A stretch of 64,000 nt of DNA from Rhodocyclaceae bacterium. Its GTDB lineage: Bacteria > Pseudomonadota > Gammaproteobacteria > Burkholderiales > Rhodocyclaceae. The stretch spans positions 165,405-229,404 of the forward strand of contig JADFDU010000011.1 of the NCBI GenBank assembly GCA_018262775.1, read 5' to 3'. Position numbers and translations under genes: made by a program. The notes under the pieces were generated by a model that did no database searches, was not told where the DNA came from, and saw nothing but the letters and a program-made list of their open reading frames with translations. Below are positions 54,488 through 62,247 of this stretch, piece by piece. Every line of letters begins with the position of its first letter. The stretch's first letter is position 1.

Positions 54488-55258
54488 ATGAGTGAACACG
54501 TCATCATCGACTTGAAGGGCGGTGTCCTGCGCATCGAGATGCGCCGGCCGGAGAAGAAGAACGCCCTCACCGGCCCCATGTACGCCGCCATGGCCGACGC
54601 GCTCGAACGCGCTGCAGGCGAGGACGCCGTGCGCGTGGTCCTGATCCACGGCCAGCCGGACGTGTTCACCGCCGGCAACGACCTCGGCGATTTCCTCAAC
54701 GGCCCCACCGACGATCCGAAGCGGCCGGTGTTCCGCTTCCTGCGCAACATCGCCGCTGCACCCAAGCCGCTGCTTGCCGCGGTAGCCGGCAACGCCGTCG
54801 GCGTCGGCACGACGATGCTGCTGCACTGCGACCTGGTCTACGCCGGCGAAGGTGCCCGCTTCCAGCTGCCCTTCGTCAACCTGGCGTTGTGCCCGGAGGC
54901 CGCCTCCAGCTACCTGCTGCCGCGCCTCGCCGGCCACCAGCGTGCCTCGGAATTACTGCTCTTCGGCGAGCCCTTCAACGCCGCCAGGGCGTACGAGATC
55001 GGACTGGTCAACGCCATCCACGCCGATGCCACACTGCTCGATGCGGCGCTGGAACGCGCGCGCAAGCTCGCCACCCTGCCCGCCGCCTCGCTGCGCGAAA
55101 CCAAGCGCCTGCTCAAGCAGGGCCATGCCGCGCTGGTACAGCAGACCATGCAGGATGAAGGCGAAATCTTCCTGCGCCAGCTTGCTTCGCCCGAAGCCAA
55201 GGAAGCCTTCAGCGCCTTCCTTGAAAAACGCAAGCCCGACTTCTCGAAGTTCAGCTAG
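54488..55258 (+). CDS. Enoyl-CoA hydratase/isomerase family protein
   Basis: Crotonase-fold protein of 256 residues. The oxyanion-hole segments are FTAGNDLGDF and AVAGNAVGVGTTMLLHCDLV, and the region that carries the second catalytic acid in hydratases reads LALCPEAASSYLLPRLAG. This arrangement (Pro-Glu-Ala-Ala) is seen in isomerase-like members, so isomerisation rather than hydration is possible. ATG 54488 is the family start; the frame extends upstream only through a repeat. Confidence 0.9.
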   Translation: MSEHVIIDLKGGVLRIEMRRPEKKNALTGPMYAAMADALERAAGEDAVRVVLIHGQPDVFTAGNDLGDFLNGPTDDPKRPVFRFLRNIAAAPKPLLAAVAGNAVGVGTTMLLHCDLVYAGEGARFQLPFVNLALCPEAASSYLLPRLAGHQRASELLLFGEPFNAARAYEIGLVNAIHADATLLDAALERARKLATLPAASLRETKRLLKQGHAALVQQTMQDEGEIFLRQLASPEAKEAFSAFLEKRKPDFSKFS

Positions 55259-55287
55259 GAGAATGCGCGACATGCACTCCACATTTT

Positions 55288-55339
55288 GTCGTCCTCGCGA
55301 AAGCGGGGACCCATGGATTCCCGCTTCCGCGGGAATGAC
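55288..55339. repeat. Dispersed inverted repeat (family 1)
   Basis: Arms GTCGTCCTCGCGAAAGCGGG and CGCTTCCGCGGGAATGAC with a very short loop, just before the thioesterase gene. Confidence 0.8.
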
Positions 55340-55348
55340 GCGATTACG

Positions 55349-55786
55349 ATGATCAACGCCATCCCCGCCGGCTTCAAGCCCATTGAGCACCTCGGTCACT
55401 ACCTGACCCTGCTCGGCCCGTTCTACTGGAAGAAGACCGACGGCCCGCTCGTCGTCGGCGTGCGCATCGACGAGCGCCACACCAACACCCGCGGCATCGT
55501 GCATGGCGGCATGCTGGCGACGCTGGCCGACAGCGCGCTGGGCATCGTGCTCTACAACTCGCGCACGCCGCCGCAACCGATCGTCACGGTGAGCCTGACC
55601 ACCGACTTCATCGAAAGCGCCCATCCGGGCGACTGGGTCGAGGGGCATGTCGACATCCTGCGCGTCGGCAGCCGCCTCGCCTACGCCAACTGCCACCTGC
55701 ATGTCGGCGAACGACGCATCCTGCGCGCCAGCGGCGTCTTCGCCCTGATGCCGCCGACCAAACCCAAAGAGGAATCCGAAGGATGA
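55349..55786 (+). CDS. PaaI-type hotdog thioesterase
   Basis: 145 residues. The core TRGIVHGGMLATLADSALG contains the HGG turn and the Asp on the hotdog helix, and VSLTTDFIESAHPGDWVEG follows. It probably hydrolyses an acyl-CoA intermediate. ATG 55349 begins MINAIPAGFKPI; the frame runs upstream only through the adjacent repeat. It overlaps the next gene by 4 bp, so the two are translated together. Confidence 0.87.
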   Translation: MINAIPAGFKPIEHLGHYLTLLGPFYWKKTDGPLVVGVRIDERHTNTRGIVHGGMLATLADSALGIVLYNSRTPPQPIVTVSLTTDFIESAHPGDWVEGHVDILRVGSRLAYANCHLHVGERRILRASGVFALMPPTKPKEESEG

Positions 55787-56244
55787 ACAAGAAGTACAAG
55801 TACTACTGGGAGGATTTCCCCGTCGGCTCCGTCACCGAATACGGCGGCGTCACGCTGACGAAGGAAGACATCATCCGCTACGCCAAGGAATTCGATCCGC
55901 AGCCCTTCCACACCGACGAGGAGGCGGCGAAGCACTCCCAGTTCGGCGGGCTCATCGCCAGCGGCTGGCACACCTGCAGCCTGTGCATGCGCATGATGTG
56001 TGACGCCTACCTGCTCGACTCGGCCAACCTCGCCTCGCCCGGCGTGGAGAACATCCGCTGGCTGAAGCCGGTGCGGCCCGGCGACACGCTGCATGTGCGC
56101 AGCGTCGTGCTGGAAGCGCGCCCGCTGGAGAGCAAGCCGCACATCGGCCTGATGCGCAACCGCTGGGAAGTAATCAACCAGAACGGCGAGGAAGTGATGC
56201 AGATGGAAGGCTACGGCATGATGCACCGGCGCAATCCGGAATGA
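55783..56244 (+). CDS. MaoC-like (R)-hydratase
   Basis: 153 residues with the hotdog hydratase fold and the catalytic motif EFDPQPFHTDEEAAKHSQFGG, in which Asp and His bind water and substrate. It probably hydrates an enoyl-CoA. The start overlaps the thioesterase stop as ATGA. A second MaoC protein lies 1.8 kb downstream in the same run. Confidence 0.9.
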   Translation: MNKKYKYYWEDFPVGSVTEYGGVTLTKEDIIRYAKEFDPQPFHTDEEAAKHSQFGGLIASGWHTCSLCMRMMCDAYLLDSANLASPGVENIRWLKPVRPGDTLHVRSVVLEARPLESKPHIGLMRNRWEVINQNGEEVMQMEGYGMMHRRNPE

Positions 56245-56271
56245 AAAATCATTCCCTGCCTGGCCTCCCCC

Positions 56272-56342
56272 GTCATCCCCGCGAAAGCGGGGATCCACGA
56301 GCATGCTCGGCGGCCCTGGATTCCCGCTTTCGCGGGAATGAC
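56272..56342. repeat. Dispersed inverted repeat (family 1)
   Basis: Arms GTCATCCCCGCGAAAGCGGG and CGCTTTCGCGGGAATGAC, ending 5 bp before the ComB-like gene start. Confidence 0.82.
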
Positions 56343-56347
56343 GGCGC

Positions 56348-57064
56348 ATGAAGATCCACGTCCTGCTGAAGAAGGAAGAGCTCGATGCCCAGCGCCTGCC
56401 GGGCAAGACAGTGATCGTGCTCGACATCCTCTTCGCCACCTCCAGCATCGTCGCCGCCCTCGCCCACGGCGCGGCCGAGGTGATTCCGACGCTCGACGCC
56501 GCGTCGGCACAGGCCGAGGCGGCGCGCCATCCGGCCGAGACCTGCGTGCTCTCCGGTGAGCTCAACGCCGACACCCTGCCCGGCTTCGTGCACCCGACGC
56601 CGCTGGCCCTGCTGGCAGAAAACCTCGAAGGCAAGACGCTGGTGTATTCCACCACCAACGGCACGGTGGCGGTGGCCAAATCGCGCGAGGCCGACCACGT
56701 CTACGCCGCCGCCCTGCTCAACGCCGAGGCGGTGGTGGCGCACATCACGCAGCACCATGCCGGCGAGACCGTGCTGATCGTCTGCTCCGGTTCCGCCGAC
56801 AACTTCAACCTCGAGGATTTCTACGGCGCCGGCTACCTCGTCTCGCTCTTCGCGCGCGAACTGAACGGGCACGAATTCTCCGACGCCGCCCTCGCCGCCC
56901 TGCTGCTGCACGAGAAATGCGAGGCCGGCGAATGCCTGCGCCGCGCCCGCGTCGGCCGCATGATGCTGGCGCGCCGACTGGACGACGAGATCGACTTCGC
57001 CGCGCAGAAGAGCCGCTTCGACGTCGTGCCGAAGCTCGACGGCAAACGGCTAGTGGCGGTATGA
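56348..57064 (+). CDS. 2-phosphosulfolactate phosphatase family (ComB-like)
   Basis: 238 residues. The first part VLDILFATSSIVAALAHGAA and the central TLVYSTTNGTVAVAKS, CSGSADNFNLEDFYGAGYL match the ComB family, in which these segments bind Mg and phosphate. ComB acts in coenzyme M synthesis in methanogens; most bacterial members are of unknown role. Placement inside an acyl-CoA operon suggests a different phospho-substrate. The start has little room for a ribosome-binding site because a repeat ends 5 bp upstream. It overlaps a tiny frame downstream. Confidence 0.8.
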   Translation: MKIHVLLKKEELDAQRLPGKTVIVLDILFATSSIVAALAHGAAEVIPTLDAASAQAEAARHPAETCVLSGELNADTLPGFVHPTPLALLAENLEGKTLVYSTTNGTVAVAKSREADHVYAAALLNAEAVVAHITQHHAGETVLIVCSGSADNFNLEDFYGAGYLVSLFARELNGHEFSDAALAALLLHEKCEAGECLRRARVGRMMLARRLDDEIDFAAQKSRFDVVPKLDGKRLVAV

Positions 57065-57174
57065 GCAGGAAGCAGGGGCCCCGCACAGCGGGGATGCGAC
57101 CGTCCGCGAATGCGGCCGGCCGCCGACGGCGCGACCTCTGGATTCGCGAACCCGGTTCGGAGGCGGCGGCATGA
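57061..57174 (+). other. Tiny ORF (37 aa) over a decayed family 1 repeat
   Basis: Starts MSRKQGPRTAGMR with ATGA overlap to the ComB-like stop and ends with ATGA overlap to the hydrolase start. The DNA inside (CCCCGCACAGCGGGGAT, then CTGGATTCGCG) looks like a worn family 1 repeat, so the peptide is probably a by-product whose translation may still couple the two flanking genes. Confidence 0.4.
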
Positions 57175-58049
57175 ACAGCAACTTCGTGCAGCTCGACGAC
57201 ATCCGCCTGCACACCGTCGAGGCCGGCACGGGCAAGCCCATCCTCTTCGTGCATGGCTTTCCGGAATTCTGGTACGCCTGGCAGAACCAGCTCGAGGAAT
57301 TCTCGCGCGACCACCGCGCCGTGGCTGTGGACATGCGCGGACACAACCTCTCCGACAAACCCGCCGACGCAAAAGCCTACCGGCCCAAGCACCTCGTCGC
57401 CGACCTGCACGGGCTGATCCGCCACCTCGGCGGCAAATGCATCGTCGTGGCGCACGACTGGGGCGGCGCCGCGGCGTGGAACCTCGCTGCCGCGCATCCG
57501 GAATGCATCGAGAAACTCATCATCATCAACTCGCCGCACCCGGTGACGTTCGTCCGCGAACTGCGCGACAATCCGGCCCAGCAGGAGGCCAGCCGCTACA
57601 TGCTGTGGCTGCGCAAGGCGGGCGCCGCTGCAAAGCTGGCCGAGAACGACTACGCCCTGCTCGCCGCCATGCTGTCGAAGACCACGGCCGATGCGGCCTG
57701 GCTCACGCCCGACACGCTGGCGCGCTACCGCGAAGCCTGGTCGCAGCCCGACGCGCTCGACTGCAGCCTCAACTACTACCGCGCCTCGCCGCTGCACCCG
57801 GCCACGCCGGATGACCCGGGGGCGGCCGGCCTGCAGCTCGATCCGACCGCCTTCACCGTGCGCGTGCCGACGCTCGTCATCTGGGGCGAGCGCGACACTG
57901 CGCTGCTGCCCGCGCTCCTCGATGGGCTGGACGCATTCGTGCCCGACCTCACCGTCAGGCGCATTCCCGACGGCTCGCACTGGGTCGTTCACGAAAAGCC
58001 GGACGAAGTGAACCGCCTCATCCGCGAATTCATCCAGGAAAGCCCATGA
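57171..58049 (+). CDS. Alpha/beta-hydrolase, epoxide hydrolase-like
   Basis: 292 residues. The oxyanion motif HGFPEFWYAW, the nucleophile Asp in VAHDWGGAAAW, the acid in IWGERDTALL and the His in GSHWVVHEKP form the Asp-Asp-His triad of epoxide hydrolases and haloalkane dehalogenases. HGFPE favours an epoxide hydrolase. It would open an epoxide to a diol in the cytoplasm. The stop overlaps the next gene by 4 bp. Confidence 0.9.
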   Translation: MNSNFVQLDDIRLHTVEAGTGKPILFVHGFPEFWYAWQNQLEEFSRDHRAVAVDMRGHNLSDKPADAKAYRPKHLVADLHGLIRHLGGKCIVVAHDWGGAAAWNLAAAHPECIEKLIIINSPHPVTFVRELRDNPAQQEASRYMLWLRKAGAAAKLAENDYALLAAMLSKTTADAAWLTPDTLARYREAWSQPDALDCSLNYYRASPLHPATPDDPGAAGLQLDPTAFTVRVPTLVIWGERDTALLPALLDGLDAFVPDLTVRRIPDGSHWVVHEKPDEVNRLIREFIQESP

Positions 58050-58507
58050 CCAAAATCACCCTCGGCAGCCTCGACGAACTCAAGGATTGGGTCGGCAAGG
58101 AAGTCGCCGCCAGCGACTGGCTGCAGGTCGACCAGGCGCGCATTGACCGTTTCGCCGACGCCACCGGCGACCACCAGTGGATCCATGTCGACCCGGCGCG
58201 CGCCGCCGCCGAATCGCCTTTCGGCACCACCATTGCCCACGGCTACCTGACGCTTTCGCTCATCCCGCACCTGATGATGGAAACCCTCGATGTCCAGGGT
58301 GGCCGCATGAGCATCAACTACGGCCTTAACCGCGTGCGCTTTGCCGCGCCGGTGCGCGCGAGAGACTGCATCCGCGCCCGCTTCACCCTCGCCGGGATGG
58401 AGGACTTCGCCGGCGGCGTGCAGCTCACCTGGCACATCCTGATCGAGATCGAAGGGAGCCACAAGCCCGCCTGCGTCGCCGAAATGATTGCGCGGCGCTA
58501 TGTCTGA
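58046..58507 (+). CDS. MaoC-like dehydratase, second copy
   Basis: 153 residues, hotdog fold, catalytic segment RFADATGDHQWIHVDPARA, with FGTTIAHGYLTLSLIP on the following helix. This single-domain form resembles bacterial (R)-specific enoyl-CoA hydratases and nodulation protein NodN relatives. It is coupled to the hydrolase by ATGA and is the last gene of the plus arm; a TATAAT box follows within 20 bp. Confidence 0.9.
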   Translation: MTKITLGSLDELKDWVGKEVAASDWLQVDQARIDRFADATGDHQWIHVDPARAAAESPFGTTIAHGYLTLSLIPHLMMETLDVQGGRMSINYGLNRVRFAAPVRARDCIRARFTLAGMEDFAGGVQLTWHILIEIEGSHKPACVAEMIARRYV

Positions 58508-58522
58508 GCCGGGCGCCGGGGT

Positions 58523-58528
58523 TATAAT
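58523..58528 (+). promoter_or_regulatory. -10 box of the zinc-ribbon gene promoter
   Basis: TATAAT about 50 bp upstream of the zinc-ribbon gene. No good -35 hexamer was found at 17 bp. Confidence 0.5.
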
Positions 58529-58579
58529 CGTTCAAGGTTCAAGCGGTTCCCCTACAACACCGACAAGGAGGAAGACGAT

Positions 58580-58774
58580 ATGGCAGCCTACACCTGCAGC
58601 AAGTGCGGCATGAGCATCGGCACCATGACCTGCGGCAAATGCGGCAAGGAACTCAAGCACAGCTCGATCACCACGCCCGAGGGCAAAACCGTGCATGTTT
58701 CCGAATGCCCGGACGGACACGGCAAGGTGAAATCCCCCATGTGCTGCGGCGAGGACATGACCTGTCCAGTTTGA
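58580..58774 (+). CDS. Small zinc-ribbon protein
   Basis: 64 residues with paired cysteines in YTCSKCGM and MTCGKCGKEL and a third cluster CPDGHGKVKSPMCCGEDMTC. It probably binds one or two zinc or iron ions. There is no enzyme domain. A GGAGG site lies 10 bp upstream, and a terminator hairpin follows the gene, so it is a stand-alone transcript. Function unknown; similar small Cys-rich proteins occur widely in betaproteobacteria. Confidence 0.8.
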   Translation: MAAYTCSKCGMSIGTMTCGKCGKELKHSSITTPEGKTVHVSECPDGHGKVKSPMCCGEDMTCPV

Positions 58775-58847
58775 GCAGTCCGTTTGCCCTGTTTCGCCGC
58801 GCGCAAACAGGCTTTGCGCGGCAGCATGCCCCAACCCCTGAACAGGA

Positions 58848-58877
58848 AAACGCCCGGAGGAAACCCTTCGGGCGTTT
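58848..58877. terminator. Rho-independent-type terminator
   Basis: A 9-bp stem AAACGCCCG/CGGGCGTTT with a 12-bp loop containing an inner GAGG/CCTT pairing, downstream of the zinc-ribbon gene. Confidence 0.7.
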
Positions 58878-58929
58878 GATTCTGCGGATTGCCGCAGCAT
58901 AAGAAAAATCCCCACAAAGGAGACATGAC

Positions 58930-59481
58930 ATGAGTGAATCCATCTACGACATTCCCCTGCGCAGCATCGACGGCACCGCCACCGACCTGGGCGCCTTCCG
59001 CGGCAAGGTGGTGCTGGTGGTCAACGTCGCATCCGCCTGCGGCCTCACGCCGCAGTACGCCCTCCTGGAAAAGCTCTACGAGGACCAGAAGGACGCCGGC
59101 CTCGTCGTCGCCGGCTTCCCCGCCAACAATTTCAAGGAGCAGGAACCCGGCAGCAACGAGGAGATCGCCGAGTTCTGCACCTCGAAGTTCGGCGTGAAGT
59201 TCCCGATGTTCGAGAAGCTCTCCGTCAAGGGCGCGGATCAGCATCCCCTGTACAAGCGCCTCATCGAAGCCCAGCCGCACGCCCGCGAAAAACCGGGCAG
59301 CGACTTCCGCGCCAAGCAGGCGAGCTACGGCCTCAAGCCGGACAACGAGACCGACGTCCTGTGGAACTTCGAGAAATTCCTCGTCGACCGCTCAGGCAAG
59401 GTGGTCGACCGCTTCACCCCCAACACCGTGCCCGACGACGCCGTGCTCAAGGACGCCATCGAGAAGGCGCTCGCCGCCTGA
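58930..59481 (+). CDS. Glutathione peroxidase family protein
   Basis: 183 residues. The peroxidatic Cys is in NVASACGLTPQY, the Gln is represented in the GFPANNFKEQEPGSNEEI block, and the Trp/Asn motif is LWNFEKFLVDRSG. The enzyme reduces peroxides, most likely with thioredoxin or glutathione. The start at 58930 follows GGAGACATGAC. It is not co-transcribed with the zinc-ribbon gene because of the intervening terminator. Confidence 0.93.
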   Translation: MSESIYDIPLRSIDGTATDLGAFRGKVVLVVNVASACGLTPQYALLEKLYEDQKDAGLVVAGFPANNFKEQEPGSNEEIAEFCTSKFGVKFPMFEKLSVKGADQHPLYKRLIEAQPHAREKPGSDFRAKQASYGLKPDNETDVLWNFEKFLVDRSGKVVDRFTPNTVPDDAVLKDAIEKALAA

Positions 59482-59506
59482 CGAGCGATATTCGTGAAAC
59501 GGCATC

Positions 59507-59530
59507 GCCGTGCCACAGCGACTGACTTTC
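59507..59530 (+). repeat. 24-bp dispersed motif, copy 12
   Basis: Reads GCCGT, 8 bp, GACTGACTTTC. A damaged second copy (GCCGTATTGCGAGGACT) follows at 59536. It is the last copy before the right-hand island. Confidence 0.7.
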
Positions 59531-59627
59531 GCCGCGCCGTATTGCGAGGACTAGTGCCAGCCCTTGTATCTGTGGTACTGACTTTTACCTAGACGAGAAT
59601 TTGTGACCGGCTGGTGTTCGGCGATTT

Positions 59628-59777
59628 TGTTGAAAAACTCTTGACCCCGAGCTTATCTGTGATTTTCAGGGGTCTTCTACCCCCTACCCGAAGAATGATC
59701 GCCGATTGTGGTGCGATCTGAGAGGCCGACTTTCCCGCGTAGGTAGCTGCCGATAGCGGCAAGGGAGTTTTTCAACA
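59628..59777. mobile_element. MITE-like relic with TGTTGAAAAACTC ends
   Basis: A 150-bp segment bounded by perfect 13-bp inverted repeats TGTTGAAAAACTC/GAGTTTTTCAACA, extendable to about 18 bp with one mismatch. Ends of this type occur in several bacterial IS families. No transposase lies inside. It occupies most of a 429-bp gene-free stretch (59482-59910) at the border between the core gene run and the right-hand island; apart from the 24-bp motif the rest shows nothing recognisable. Confidence 0.65.
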
Positions 59778-59910
59778 GAATCCGGCCGGAGCGGACAGTC
59801 GCTTGCTAAATGCGGGATGGCCGCATATGGCTAGGAACGGACCTCGCGGAGTGTCCCAACCAAGTCTATGTTAATCCTTTATCGGCTTGCTACCTGAGAC
59901 ACGGCTTACG

Positions 59911-61989
59911 ATGGAATCAAGGCGAACCCGCTTGTCGGTCACCAAGGAGGCGTCGGATACCCCGATGCCGTCCGAGGAGTGGGTGATGGCCTGGGCAGTG
60001 GATGCAACAACGGGTCAGCCTCGGTACATCCTGGAGCTGGACGAGGATCACCGTGGCGGCCAATGCAACTGTAAGTGCCCGAGTTGCGACCTGATGCTGA
60101 CAGCGGTCAATGCCGGCAAGTCAGTCTGGAAGCGCAGACCCCACTTCCGCCATCCCGCTGGCGCCTCACGCGAGAATTGCGTCATCGTTGCCGCGCGTAA
60201 AGCCGTCGAGGCGATGTTCGCTCGACAGAAAAAGATAGTTCTGCCTCGTCGCCGACGATCTCGCGAGTTGGAGGGATTGAGCGGCAGGTATTTCAATGCG
60301 TGGGTCGAGCACCCGGCTGAAACGGTCGGTATCACCGACTGTACGTTCGAGGACGAGACCCGGGCGATCCTGAACCTAAGCGATGGACGGCGGTTGCTGG
60401 TGCAGCTAGTGGGTCGAGGGGAGGCCAGTAAGGGAGGCAACCCTGATGACGGAATCACCGCCCGGATCGAGATTCGGGTCGATGATCCGACGGTAGCCGA
60501 CATGGCCCCGGAAGACATTCTCTCCCGGCTGGAACTCTCCTGGAGTCAAGGCTGCTGGATTCGACACTGGGCGGACGAAGAGCTGGGTGTCGATGCCGAG
60601 GCCCAGGCGCGTGCCCAAGCAGCTGCAGCCCTAGACTGGATCGAGGATGACGACCTCCACGTGGATCTGAGCTCAGCAGAACGCCGCGAGACGCTTCTGC
60701 ACCGAGAAGTCAAAGCCATCCTCGAACGCGAACGCCGGATTCGCGTGCCGGAGCTGAAAGCAATAGTAGATTGGCGACACGCGAACGGCCAGGTCGCCAC
60801 CAAGTGTTGGTCGCAGCCTGCTGAGGAAATCACTCTTTCATCAGTTGAACTTGAAGTCCATCTCGGCCGATCCGTGCCTGACGTGATTGCCACCTGGGCC
60901 ACCGAAGACGGGTGGAGCCATTCCATGCTGATCGAAGTTACCGTGACCAACCCGATCACCGAAGAGCGGATCGAACGCCTGTCCTCATTTGGATGGCCAG
61001 CGCTAGAAATCGACATCGGCCGAATGGGTGGTGTGGTGAACAGGGAGGAGTTCACTCGTCTCGTCGTGGATGAGGTGGCCGGCAAGCGTTGGCTTTATCA
61101 CCCGACTCTCGAAGAAGGGCGGAGCCACCTGCTGGCCGCACTCAAGGCCGACGAGGCTTGGGCTGTCGAGGCAGAGCAACGTAAGCAGGCGATCCTGGCT
61201 GTACCGGCTACGGAGTGGGCAAACCGTTATCTAGACGCCGTCCGTCGTCGATGGCGCGAGCAATCCCTGTTCGGCGACCAGCTACCGGACACTGAAAGCC
61301 TGCGGCAGTCGCAAGCCGACGTTGTTGAGGCGATTCACTCCCTCGGCGAGCACGGCTACCCAGCTACCATTCTGGATGACTATCCGCTGAGAAGAGTGAT
61401 CGCACGAATCCTTTCGTTCCACGACGGAACCGTCATCGAGTATCGATCGGATGTCTGGGGCATCATCAATGCCATACTCAGCGACGGCGCGGAGGCCAGG
61501 AGGTGGCACACGCTATATCTGATTGCGCTGAAGGTTTATCCGCCTACCCTGAGCGATGTTCATCGAGACAAGGTTAAAGCGTGGCGCGACAACGTCGTAA
61601 AGAGCATCCGGAATGAGGAGGATACCTATGTCCGGGAAACGACCTACGACCAGATGATTGGTCTCCTGTTTCCTGAGATGCGACCCGCACTCAGGGAGCC
61701 GTTCGGTACGCCTTTGTACATCCCGGAACGGGAACGAGATGACGATTCCTGGATGGATTATCGTTCGTACAGCTTGGCCCTGGCGCTCGAGCCGCGATCG
61801 TCGCCCAATGCTCCGAACAACCTCGACGCGCGGCTATTCGACGCATCCGGCAAAGCTGCCAGCCAAGGACAAAGCCCGATATCGTTTGCCAAGGGCTACG
61901 CGAGCCAGGTCGAAGGGTTGTCGGTTGAGCAGATCGTCAATCGCTTGATCGAAATAGGGGTCGCAAGGAACAAATGGATGTGGAGTTGA
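59911..61989 (+). CDS. CoiA-like putative nuclease with N-terminal zinc finger
   Basis: 692 residues. The N-terminal part has a metal-binding CNCKCPSC (52-59), PHFRH (77-81) and Cys90, the arrangement seen at the start of CoiA-like competence nucleases. In the middle, LLHREVKAIL (262-271) followed by VPDVIA (Asp324) and MLIEVTVTN (Glu342) fits an HxxxK plus PD-(D/E)xK-type nuclease core. The C-terminal 300 residues are helical and unassigned. ATG 59911 is chosen; an in-frame TTG lies 8 codons upstream and an ATG 18 codons downstream. Codon use is less GC-biased than in the preceding operon. It is probably a defence or DNA-processing protein. Confidence 0.62.
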   Translation: MESRRTRLSVTKEASDTPMPSEEWVMAWAVDATTGQPRYILELDEDHRGGQCNCKCPSCDLMLTAVNAGKSVWKRRPHFRHPAGASRENCVIVAARKAVEAMFARQKKIVLPRRRRSRELEGLSGRYFNAWVEHPAETVGITDCTFEDETRAILNLSDGRRLLVQLVGRGEASKGGNPDDGITARIEIRVDDPTVADMAPEDILSRLELSWSQGCWIRHWADEELGVDAEAQARAQAAAALDWIEDDDLHVDLSSAERRETLLHREVKAILERERRIRVPELKAIVDWRHANGQVATKCWSQPAEEITLSSVELEVHLGRSVPDVIATWATEDGWSHSMLIEVTVTNPITEERIERLSSFGWPALEIDIGRMGGVVNREEFTRLVVDEVAGKRWLYHPTLEEGRSHLLAALKADEAWAVEAEQRKQAILAVPATEWANRYLDAVRRRWREQSLFGDQLPDTESLRQSQADVVEAIHSLGEHGYPATILDDYPLRRVIARILSFHDGTVIEYRSDVWGIINAILSDGAEARRWHTLYLIALKVYPPTLSDVHRDKVKAWRDNVVKSIRNEEDTYVRETTYDQMIGLLFPEMRPALREPFGTPLYIPERERDDDSWMDYRSYSLALALEPRSSPNAPNNLDARLFDASGKAASQGQSPISFAKGYASQVEGLSVEQIVNRLIEIGVARNKWMWS

Positions 61990-62247
61990 TCAGAAAGGTA
62001 AGTCCTACCTTGAGGGCGGTGTTGTCTGCGCGGCCGGTAATCCCCCCACCTTCATCGATACGGCGGAGTTTCGGATACGTTCGATGGTCCGGTCGGAACT
62101 TTGGTCGGTCATAAGGACTGTGTCAGAGCGACTCGTGTCGCACGCCCTCTCCTCTTCCAACTAAGGGCAACAAAGGGGCCCAACTAAAGGGGGCAAGTCC
62201 GCATTAATCTGAGCAAATCGAAGCTGATCCCTTTAACGCTCGGTTAG

